Of a stretch of 5,577 nucleotides of DNA, positions 1 to 5,454 are shown in pieces (within the stretch, counting starts at the first letter, position 1; each line of letters starts with the position of its first letter). The DNA comes from Nocardioides sp. (GTDB lineage Bacteria; Actinomycetota; Actinomycetes; Propionibacteriales; Nocardioidaceae). The stretch is from positions 1-5,577 of the forward strand of contig JAJPEO010000112.1 of NCBI GenBank assembly GCA_021166815.1. The letters run 5' to 3'. The position numbers and the translations under genes are program-made. The notes below the pieces were generated by a model that was given only the letters and a program-made list of their open reading frames with translations, had not been told where the DNA came from and made no database searches.

Positions 1-182
1 TCGCGGGGCCAGGAGACGACCGAGAAGCGGGAGTCGGCGAGCGTGCGCTCCCACTCCTGGTGCGCGGCGAAGCCCTCGGCGGTGTCCATCGAGGGCAGCG
101 GCGTGCTCGGCACGTGCTCGGCGAGCCACGCACGTGCCTCGTCGCGGAAGGCGAGCTCCGACTCGCTCAGCTCCAGGTCCAT
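1..182 (-). CDS. fadE31: Acyl-CoA dehydrogenase, N-terminal fragment (FadE31-like), runs off the left edge
   Basis: Reading leftward from an ATG at 182, the frame is open to the window edge and gives 60 residues beginning MDLELSESELAFRDEARAWL and ending near FSVVSWPR. The start overlaps the fadD3 stop by one base (TGATG), and an AAGGA (191–195) lies 8 nt upstream, so this start is well supported. The opening pattern (acidic helix, F-R-x-E-x-R-x-W-L, then a W-P close to residue 60) is that of the N-terminal helical domain of acyl-CoA dehydrogenases. In mycobacteria the gene directly downstream of fadD3 is fadE31, followed by fadE32 and fadE33, and the W-x-R-x-L-A-D...SWP stretch resembles FadE31. 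Family members of this cluster work as heteromeric flavoenzymes on CoA thioesters of steroid ring C/D intermediates. The catalytic and FAD-binding parts are outside the window, so the paralogue assignment rests on synteny and the N-terminus only. Confidence 0.8.
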   Translation of the reverse strand, partial: MDLELSESELAFRDEARAWLAEHVPSTPLPSMDTAEGFAAHQEWERTLADSRFSVVSWPR

Positions 183-1678
183 CAGGCGGTTCCTTCCCGC
201 AGCTCGGTCTTGAGCACCTTGCCGGACAGGTTGCGGGGGAGCGCTTCGATGAGCTCCACCTGTCGCGGCACCTTGAAGTTGGCCAGGTGCTGGCGGGCGT
301 ACGCGATCACGTCGTCCGCGGTGGGTGAGTTCTCGGAGTGGTCGGTGACCACCCAGGCCTTGCCGACCTCGCCCATCCGGTCGTCGGGGACGCCGGCGAC
401 GGCCACGTCGACGACGCCGTCCATCCGCGACAGCACCTGCTCGACCTCGGCGGGATAGACGTTGAAGCCGCCGGAGATGTACATGTCCTTGAGGCGGTCG
501 GTGATCGTGAGGTTGCCGTCGGCGTCGAGGGTGCCGACGTCGCCGGTGTGCAGCCAGCCGTCGGCGTCGATCGCCTCGGCCGTGGCCTCGGGGTCGTCGA
601 GGTAGCCCTGCATGACGTAGTCGCCGCGCAGCAGCACCTCGCCCTGGTCGCCGATGCGGACCTCCATGCCGGGGATCGCGCGGCCGCAGGTGCTGGCGAC
701 GGTCTCCGCGGACTCGTCCCCGCGGCACATCGTGGCGACCACGGCCTCGGTCATGCCGAAGGCCGTCACGACCTTCTCGATGGCGAGCTCGGCGCGCATC
801 CGCTCGATGAGGACCACCGGCACCACCGCGGCGCCGGTGACGGCCAGGCGGAGGGAGGAGAGGTCGTGGGTGTGGTGGGCGTCGGCGGCCAGCAGCGAGG
901 AGAAGATCGTGGGGGCGCCGGGCAGCACCGTGATGCGGGCGGTCTCGACCAGGCGGGCGACCGCGTCGACGTCGAACGTCGCCACGGGGTAGAGCGTCGC
1001 GCCGGTGAGCAGGCCGGTGACGATGCCGACCTTGTAGCCGAAGGAGTGGAAGAAGGGGTTGACCACGAGGTAGCGGTCCTCGGCGGTCACCCCGCCGAGC
1101 GAGCCCCAGACGCCGGCCACGCCGGTGGTCTGGCGGTGGGTGCTCATCGCCCCCTTGCTTCGGCCGGTGGTGCCGCTGGTGAAGAGGATGTCGGCGACGT
1201 CGTCGGGGGAGACGGCGCGGGCCCGGGCGTCGGCGTCGACGTCGGTCGCCAGGCCGGCGAGCCGGTCGAGGTCGTTGATGTCGACCACCTCGCGGACCGT
1301 CTCGAGGCCGCTCGTGGCCCGGAGGTCGGCGATCTGCGTACGGCCCTGGAAGCCGTCGGCGACGACGACGAGGGTCGCCTCGGTGCGCTCGACGATGTCG
1401 GCGGTCTCGGACGCGGTGTAACGCGAGTTGACCGGCACGAGCACGCCGCCGGCGTACGTCGTGGCGAGGGCGGCGACCACCCACTCGATGCTGTTGGGCG
1501 CCCAGATGCAGACGCGGTCGCCCGGCTGCAGGCCGAGCGCGCAGTAGCCTCGGGCGGTGTCCCGGACCCGCGCGAGCAGGTCTGCGTAGCTCACCACGGT
1601 GTCGCTGTCGACGTACGCCGGGTGGTCGCCGTGGGCGGCTGCGGCCGCGGCGAGGACGCCGGGGATCGTGGTGTCCAC
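182..1678 (-). CDS. fadD3: HIP-CoA ligase FadD3 (ANL-superfamily acyl-CoA synthetase)
   Basis: A 498-residue AMP-forming acyl-CoA synthetase. Motifs in order are the P-loop FTSGTTGRSKG (166–176), NPFFHSFGYK (207–216), FGMTEA (307–312), GWLHTGD (374–380), the hinge DRLKDMYISGG (394–404) and the C-terminal adenylation lysine K487 in PRNLSGKV. The catalytic set is complete. FadD3 in mycobacteria and rhodococci activates the steroid remnant HIP to HIP-CoA with ATP and CoA, the entry step of ring C/D catabolism. The assignment rests on overall resemblance to FadD3 and on the flanking kstR2, ipdE1, ipdF and fadA6 genes. The start chosen is a GTG at 1678 with GGAAGGAG just upstream; it gives a protein of normal family length. 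The same frame stays open upstream to an ATG at 1858, but that would add 60 residues unlike the family, encoded across the intergenic region and antisense to ipdE1. Expected to be repressed by KstR2 from the shared divergent region. General medium-chain ligase activity cannot be excluded from sequence alone. Confidence 0.93.
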   Translation of the reverse strand: MDTTIPGVLAAAAAAHGDHPAYVDSDTVVSYADLLARVRDTARGYCALGLQPGDRVCIWAPNSIEWVVAALATTYAGGVLVPVNSRYTASETADIVERTEATLVVVADGFQGRTQIADLRATSGLETVREVVDINDLDRLAGLATDVDADARARAVSPDDVADILFTSGTTGRSKGAMSTHRQTTGVAGVWGSLGGVTAEDRYLVVNPFFHSFGYKVGIVTGLLTGATLYPVATFDVDAVARLVETARITVLPGAPTIFSSLLAADAHHTHDLSSLRLAVTGAAVVPVVLIERMRAELAIEKVVTAFGMTEAVVATMCRGDESAETVASTCGRAIPGMEVRIGDQGEVLLRGDYVMQGYLDDPEATAEAIDADGWLHTGDVGTLDADGNLTITDRLKDMYISGGFNVYPAEVEQVLSRMDGVVDVAVAGVPDDRMGEVGKAWVVTDHSENSPTADDVIAYARQHLANFKVPRQVELIEALPRNLSGKVLKTELREGTA

Positions 1679-1682
1679 GACA

Positions 1683-1690
1683 CTCCTTCC
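1683..1690 (-). promoter_or_regulatory. Ribosome binding site that fixes the fadD3 GTG start
   Basis: On the minus strand GGAAGGAG (1690–1683) is followed by four bases (TGTC) and the GTG at 1678–1676. The spacing is on the short side, but the match to the anti-Shine–Dalgarno sequence is strong and there is no equally good site for another in-frame start. This favours the 498-residue protein over the 558-residue open frame. Confidence 0.75.
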
Positions 1691-1698
1691 AGTAGGCA

Positions 1699-1716
1699 AG
1701 CAAGCAGTTGCTTGGT
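1699..1716. promoter_or_regulatory. Probable KstR2 operator in the divergent fadD3/ipdE1 region
   Basis: CAAGCA-GT-TGCTTG (1701–1714) is a perfect 6-bp inverted repeat around a 2-bp centre. A matching A/T pair at 1699 and 1716 extends it to the form A-n-CAAG-N6-CTTG-n-T. The published KstR2 motif, as I recall it, is AnCAAGnnCTTGnT. Read in that 14-bp register, 1699–1712 (AGCAAGCAGTTGCT) matches nine of the ten defined positions, with G1707 in place of C. A further CAAG lies directly upstream at 1697–1700. The site sits in the only intergenic space between the two divergent units, 11 bp before the ipdE1 start and 20 bp before the fadD3 start. A repressor there would block both promoters and so autoregulate kstR2. 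What is seen is the palindrome; its assignment to KstR2 is inference from motif similarity and context. Confidence 0.8.
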
Positions 1717-1727
1717 AGCGTAGCACC
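1716..1727 (+). promoter_or_regulatory. Candidate −10 element of the ipdE1 promoter, possibly leaderless
   Basis: TAGCGT (1716–1721) fits the actinobacterial TANNNT −10 pattern and lies six bases before the ATG at 1728, which would place transcription start at or very near the start codon. No Shine–Dalgarno-like purine run occurs in 1715–1727, which agrees with a leaderless mRNA, a common arrangement in actinobacteria. No convincing −35 hexamer is seen at the usual distance. The operator palindrome would lie between −35 and −10. This is a pattern match only. Confidence 0.4.
1717..1722 (-). promoter_or_regulatory. Candidate −10 element of the fadD3 promoter
   Basis: On the minus strand TACGCT (1722–1717) also fits TANNNT. 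Transcription would start around 1710, giving a leader of about 30 nt that contains the GGAAGGAG site. The element overlaps the plus-strand −10 candidate almost completely, because TAGCGTA is nearly self-complementary. Its −35 region would lie inside the first codons of ipdE1, and no clear hexamer is visible there. Low-information motif, therefore tentative. Confidence 0.25.
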
Positions 1728-2933
1728 ATGAGCTCGCCCACTGCCCCCCTCGATCCGGTGGCCGGAACGCCCGCTGAGTCGGCGGCCGACGCTGCCTTCC
1801 GCGAGGAGATCCGTACGTGGCTCGCCGAGCACCTGGCCGGTGAGTGGGCCGCCCTCAAGGGCCTCGGCGGCCCCGGCCGCGACCACGAGGCGTACGCCGA
1901 GCGGCTCGCCTGGAACCGTCACCTCGCCGCGCACGGCTGGACCTGCGTCGGCTGGCCGGTCGAGCACGGCGGTCGCGGGCTGAGTCTCGCGCAGCAGGTG
2001 ATCTTCCACGAGGAGTACGCCCGCGCCGACGCGCCCGCCCGCGTCAACCACCTGGGCGAGGAGCTCCTCGGCCCGACCCTGATCGCGCTCGGCACGCCCG
2101 AGCAGCAGGCGCGCTTCCTGCCGCGGATCGTCGCGGTGGAGGAGCTGTGGTGCCAGGGCTACAGCGAGCCCGACGCCGGCTCCGACCTGGCCAACGTCCA
2201 GACCCGCGCGCGCCTCGAGGGCGACGAGTGGGTCATCGACGGGCAGAAGGTGTGGACGTCGCTGGCCCACGAGTCCGACTGGATCTTCGTGGTGGCCCGC
2301 ACCGAGCCCGGCTCGCAGCGCCACCAGGGCCTGAGCTTCCTGCTGGTCCCGATCGACCAGCCGGGGGTGGAGGTCCGCCCGATCGAGCAGCTCACCGGCG
2401 GCTCGGAGTTCAACGAGGTCTTCTTCACCGGCGCCCGCACCTCGGCCGACCTGGTCGTCGGCGAGGTCGGCGGCGGCTGGTCGGTGGCCATGGCGCTGCT
2501 CGGCTTCGAGCGCGGCGTCTCCACGCTGGCCCAGCAGGTCGGCTTCGCCCGCGAGCTCGACGGCGTCGTCGCCCTGGCGCGGAGCACCGGCGCGATCGAC
2601 GACCCGATCCTGCGCGACCGGCTGGCCCAGGCCAAGGTCGAGCTGTCGGTGATGCACGCCAACGCGGTGCGCACCCTCGACGCCCCGCCGCCCGGCGCCG
2701 AGTCGATCGCCAAGCTCGTGTGGTCGCAGTGGCACCGCCGCCTCGGCGAGCTCGCCATGGAGGTCGCCGGGCCCGGTGGCCTCACGGTCGCCGAGGCGCC
2801 GTACGAGCTCGACCAGTGGCAGCGTCTGTTCCTCTTCTCGCGTGCCGACACCCTCTACGGCGGCAGTGACGAGATCCAGCGCAACATCCTGTCCGAGCGT
2901 GTTCTCGGCCTACCGAAGGAGCCCCGCGGATGA
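1728..2933 (+). CDS. ipdE1: Acyl-CoA dehydrogenase subunit IpdE1 (FadE30), HIP-CoA side-chain β-oxidation
   Basis: A 401-residue acyl-CoA dehydrogenase fold protein. It has the N-terminal helical domain (about 20–140), the flavin-contacting YSEPDAGSD (145–153), DGQKVWTS (171–178) in the β-domain, and a C-terminal helical domain ending in YGGSDEIQRN (377–386) and SERVLGLPKEP. The usual catalytic glutamate of medium-chain enzymes (Y-E-G) is G378 here. E261 in LLGFERG occupies the place used by isovaleryl-CoA dehydrogenase-type enzymes and is the likely base. In steroid degraders IpdE1 forms an α2β2 heterotetramer with IpdE2 (FadE33-like) and dehydrogenates the propionyl side chain of the HIP-CoA-derived thioester. 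The IpdE2 gene is not in this window and may lie beyond the left edge. The first gene of the rightward operon, it sits directly behind the operator. The ATG at 1728 has no Shine–Dalgarno; an in-frame GTG at 1758 is an alternative that would remove ten poorly conserved residues. Confidence 0.92.
   Translation: MSSPTAPLDPVAGTPAESAADAAFREEIRTWLAEHLAGEWAALKGLGGPGRDHEAYAERLAWNRHLAAHGWTCVGWPVEHGGRGLSLAQQVIFHEEYARADAPARVNHLGEELLGPTLIALGTPEQQARFLPRIVAVEELWCQGYSEPDAGSDLANVQTRARLEGDEWVIDGQKVWTSLAHESDWIFVVARTEPGSQRHQGLSFLLVPIDQPGVEVRPIEQLTGGSEFNEVFFTGARTSADLVVGEVGGGWSVAMALLGFERGVSTLAQQVGFARELDGVVALARSTGAIDDPILRDRLAQAKVELSVMHANAVRTLDAPPPGAESIAKLVWSQWHRRLGELAMEVAGPGGLTVAEAPYELDQWQRLFLFSRADTLYGGSDEIQRNILSERVLGLPKEPRG
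2916..2921 (+). promoter_or_regulatory. Ribosome binding site of ipdF inside the end of ipdE1
   Basis: AAGGAG lies 8 bases before the ATG at 2930, in the last codons of ipdE1. The site and spacing are near ideal and settle the ipdF start at the ATGA junction, where start and stop codons overlap by four bases. Confidence 0.8.
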
Positions 2934-3733
2934 CCGCCGTACGACCAGAGCAGCCCACCCCCGACTACGTCCCCGGCCACGGACTGCTGAAGGACAAGGT
3001 CGTGGCGGTCACCGCCGCGGCGGGCGCCGGCATCGGCGCGAGCGTCGTGCGACGGGTCCTCGAGGAGGGCGCGCGGGCGGTCGTCCTGTCCGACACCCAC
3101 GAGCGCCGGGTCGCGGAGGCCCAGGAGGAGCTCGCGGCGGAGTTCGGCGCCGAGCGCGTACGCAGCACGACGTGCGACGTGACCGACGAGGCCCAGGTGC
3201 AGGCGATGCTCGACCTCACCGACGAGTTCGGCGGGCTCGACATCATGGTCAACAACGCCGGCCTCGGCGGCACCGTGTCCATCACCGAGATGACCGACGA
3301 GCAGTGGAGCCGGGTCATCGACATCACCCTGACCGGCACCATGCGCTGCGTCCGCGCGGCGGGCAACCGGATGATCGCGTCCGGCAAGCGTGGCGTCATC
3401 GTCAACAACGCCTCCGTGATCGGCTGGCGCGCGCAGGAGGGCCAGGCCCACTACGCCGCGGCCAAGGCCGGCGTGATGGCCCTGACCCGCAGCGCCGCCC
3501 TCGACCTCGCGCCGCACGGCATCCGCGTCAACGCGGTGTCGCCGTCGCTGGCGATGCACCCCTTCCTCGCCAAGGTGACCAGCGACGAGCTGCTCCACGA
3601 GCTCAAGCAGCGCGAGGCCTTCGGGCGCGCGGCCGAGCCGTGGGAGGTGGCCAACGTGATGGTCTTCCTGGCTTCCGACTACGCGTCCTACATGACCGGC
3701 GAGATCGTCTCCGTGAGCAGCCAGCATGCCTAG
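2930..3733 (+). CDS. ipdF: Short-chain dehydrogenase/reductase IpdF of HIP-CoA catabolism
   Basis: A 267-residue classical SDR. It shows a Rossmann nucleotide-binding loop VTAAAGAGIG (27–36), CDVTD (82–86) for the adenine pocket, NNAG (108–111), catalytic S162 (NNAS), Y175 and K179 in HYAAAKAG, and NAVSPS (201–206) after the catalytic helix. The tetrad is complete, so the enzyme should be active. In the first glycine motif the usual T-G pair is replaced by A-A; I recall the same TAAAG form in mycobacterial Rv3559c, so this looks like a family trait. IpdF is assigned to oxidation/reduction of the 5-hydroxy/5-oxo group on HIP-CoA-type thioesters during ring C/D breakdown; the exact substrate and direction are from the literature on relatives, not from this sequence. 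The gene overlaps ipdE1 by 4 bases and kstR2 by 8, so it is a central operon member. A generic SDR function is the alternative, but the context argues against it. Confidence 0.9.
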   Translation: MTAVRPEQPTPDYVPGHGLLKDKVVAVTAAAGAGIGASVVRRVLEEGARAVVLSDTHERRVAEAQEELAAEFGAERVRSTTCDVTDEAQVQAMLDLTDEFGGLDIMVNNAGLGGTVSITEMTDEQWSRVIDITLTGTMRCVRAAGNRMIASGKRGVIVNNASVIGWRAQEGQAHYAAAKAGVMALTRSAALDLAPHGIRVNAVSPSLAMHPFLAKVTSDELLHELKQREAFGRAAEPWEVANVMVFLASDYASYMTGEIVSVSSQHA

Positions 3734-4298
3734 GCGCACCGAGCTCCTCGGGATCGCGGCGGAGCTGTTCGCCGAGAAGGGCTTCACCAACACGACGGTC
3801 CGCGACATCGCCGACGCGGCCGGGATCCTGAGCGGCAGCCTCTACCACCACTTCGACTCCAAGGAGTCGATGGTCGAGGAGATCCTCACCTCCTTCCAGG
3901 CGCGGCTCTTCGAGGCCTACGACGAGGTGCTCGCCTCCGACGACGACCCGCGCACCAAGCTCGAGCGGGTGGTCCGGCTGTCCTTCGAGGCGATCGACCA
4001 GCACCGTGCCGAGGTGGCGATCTACCAGAACGACTCCTCCTACCTCGGCGGCTTCGAGCGCTTCGGCTTCCTCGCCGAGCGCAACGCGCAGATGCGCACG
4101 ATGTGGACCGACCTGGTCCGCGAGGGCGTCGCGGCCGGCGTGCTGCGCCAGGACCTCGACGTCGAGCTCGTCTACCGATTCATCCGCGACACCGTGTGGG
4201 TCGCCGTCCGTTGGTACCGCCCCGGCGGGGACCTGACCCACACCGACGTCGCCGACCAGTATCTCTCCATCCTCCTCGAAGGAATCTCCCGTGCCTGA
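3726..4298 (+). CDS. kstR2: TetR-family repressor KstR2, HIP-CoA responsive
   Basis: A 190-residue TetR regulator. The N-terminal helix-turn-helix spans about 23–43 (TTVRDIADAAGILSGSLYHHF), followed by SKESMVEEIL and an all-helical ligand domain. The block YRFIRDTVWVAVRWYRPGG (150–168) closely matches KstR2. R154 and W158 correspond to the Arg162 and Trp166 that I recall as contacts for HIP-CoA in the M. tuberculosis protein. KstR2 represses the ring C/D genes and is released by HIP-CoA, the product of FadD3. The ATG at 3726 is the only credible start: an in-frame TGA at 3714–3716 blocks any upstream extension. The protein is therefore about ten residues shorter at the N-terminus than my recollection of the mycobacterial one. 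The start codon overlaps the last codons of ipdF by 8 bases (ATGCCTAG) and has no clear Shine–Dalgarno, so translation probably depends on ipdF. Being inside the operon behind the operator, it should be autoregulated. Confidence 0.93.
   Translation: MPRRTELLGIAAELFAEKGFTNTTVRDIADAAGILSGSLYHHFDSKESMVEEILTSFQARLFEAYDEVLASDDDPRTKLERVVRLSFEAIDQHRAEVAIYQNDSSYLGGFERFGFLAERNAQMRTMWTDLVREGVAAGVLRQDLDVELVYRFIRDTVWVAVRWYRPGGDLTHTDVADQYLSILLEGISRA
4279..4283 (+). promoter_or_regulatory. Ribosome binding site supporting the fadA6 GTG start
   Basis: AAGGA is followed by seven bases and the GTG at 4291–4293. It lies within the last codons of kstR2. The protein from this GTG (PEAYIVDAIRTPVGK) starts exactly where thiolases start, so the GTG start is secure. 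Confidence 0.8.
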
Positions 4299-5454
4299 GG
4301 CCTACATCGTCGACGCCATCCGCACCCCGGTCGGCAAGCGCGGCGGCTCGCTCGCGTCCATCCACTCCGCCGACCTCGGCGCGATCGTCATGTCCTCGCT
4401 GGTCGAGCGCACCGGCATCGACCCCGGCCTCGTCGACGACGTGGTCATGGGCTGCTGCGACACGATCGGCTCGCAGGCCGGTGACGTGGCCAGGTCGTCC
4501 TGGCTGGTCGCGGGCCTGCCCGACCACGTGCCGGGCGTGACGATCGACCGGCAGTGCGGCTCCTCCCAGCAGGCGGTCCACTTCGCCGCGCAGGGCGTCA
4601 TGTCGGGGACGCAGGACCTCGTCGTCGCCGGCGGCCTGCAGAACATGTCGTCCATCCCGATCTCGGCGGCCATGCTCGTCGGCCAGCAGTACGGCTTCAC
4701 CACGCCCTTCGCCGAGTCGCCCGGCTGGCGTGCGCGCTACGGCGACGTTGACGTGTCGCAGTTCAACTCGGCCGAGATGATCGCCGAGAAGTGGGACCTG
4801 AGCCGCGAGGACATGGAGGCGTTCGCCCTCACCTCGCACGAGCGGGCGCGTACGGCCATCGCCGAGGGCCGCTTCGTCAACGAGATCGTGCCGGTCACGC
4901 TGCCCGACGGCACCGTCGTCTCGGTCGACGAGTGCCCGCGCGACACCTCGATGGAGAAGATGGCCGCGCTGCAGCCCCTGGCTCCCGGCGGCCGGGTGAC
5001 CGCTGCCGTGGCCTCCCAGATCTCCGACGCCTCGTCGGCGATGCTCATCGCTTCCGAGCGGGCGGTGAACGAGCACGGCCTCAAGCCCCGCGCCCGCATT
5101 CACCACCTCTCGGTCCGTGGCGACGACCCGATCTGGATGCTCACCGGCCCCATCCGCGCCACCAAGCACGCCCTCGAGAAGACCGGCATGTCGATCGACG
5201 ACATCGACCTCTTCGAGTGCAACGAGGCCTTCGCCTCGGTCGTCATGGCGTGGATGAAGGAGACCGGCGCTCCCCACGAGAAGGTCAACGTCAACGGCGG
5301 CGGCATCGCCCTGGGCCACCCCATCGGTGCCACCGGTACGCGCCTCATGACCACCCTGCTCAACGAGCTCGAGCGGACCGGTGGGCGCTACGGGCTGCAG
5401 ACCATGTGCGAGGGCGGCGGCCAGGCCAACGTCACCATCATCGAGCGGCTGTAG
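4291..5454 (+). CDS. fadA6: Thiolase FadA6, late step of steroid ring C/D degradation
   Basis: A 387-residue thiolase of normal family length. It begins with the typical YIVDAIRTPVGK (5–16) and carries the nucleophile C89 in DRQCGSSQQA, the oxyanion-hole N311 in NEAF (311–314), H343 in GHPIGATG (342–349) and the second cysteine C373 in CEGGG. All catalytic positions are present. The CEGGGQANVTIIERL ending, instead of C-x-GGG-x-G, is typical of the FadA5/FadA6 steroid group as I remember it. FadA6 is assigned to thiolytic cleavage of the ring-opened dioyl-CoA (4-methyl-5-oxo-octanedioyl-CoA stage) after IpdAB opens ring C. The GTG start overlaps the kstR2 stop by 8 bases (GTGCCTGA), and this is the last gene of the visible operon. 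No obvious terminator follows. A general acetyl-CoA acetyltransferase is the less likely alternative given its neighbours. Confidence 0.9.
   Translation: MPEAYIVDAIRTPVGKRGGSLASIHSADLGAIVMSSLVERTGIDPGLVDDVVMGCCDTIGSQAGDVARSSWLVAGLPDHVPGVTIDRQCGSSQQAVHFAAQGVMSGTQDLVVAGGLQNMSSIPISAAMLVGQQYGFTTPFAESPGWRARYGDVDVSQFNSAEMIAEKWDLSREDMEAFALTSHERARTAIAEGRFVNEIVPVTLPDGTVVSVDECPRDTSMEKMAALQPLAPGGRVTAAVASQISDASSAMLIASERAVNEHGLKPRARIHHLSVRGDDPIWMLTGPIRATKHALEKTGMSIDDIDLFECNEAFASVVMAWMKETGAPHEKVNVNGGGIALGHPIGATGTRLMTTLLNELERTGGRYGLQTMCEGGGQANVTIIERL

Noticed and set aside
338..1723. A 461-codon open frame on the plus strand opposite fadD3
   Set aside because: It is the antisense shadow of a high-GC gene: its product is a monotonous G/V/D/A/H/R mixture with no domain, and fadD3 on the other strand has all its family motifs.
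1679..1858. N-terminal 60-residue extension of FadD3 from an ATG at 1858
   Set aside because: It would run through the intergenic operator and antisense to ipdE1, has no family resemblance, and a well-placed Shine–Dalgarno supports the GTG at 1678.
2776..3831. A 351-codon plus-strand frame spanning the ipdE1/ipdF/kstR2 junctions
   Set aside because: The product is arginine/proline-rich frame-shifted readthrough of three real genes, each of which is complete in another frame.
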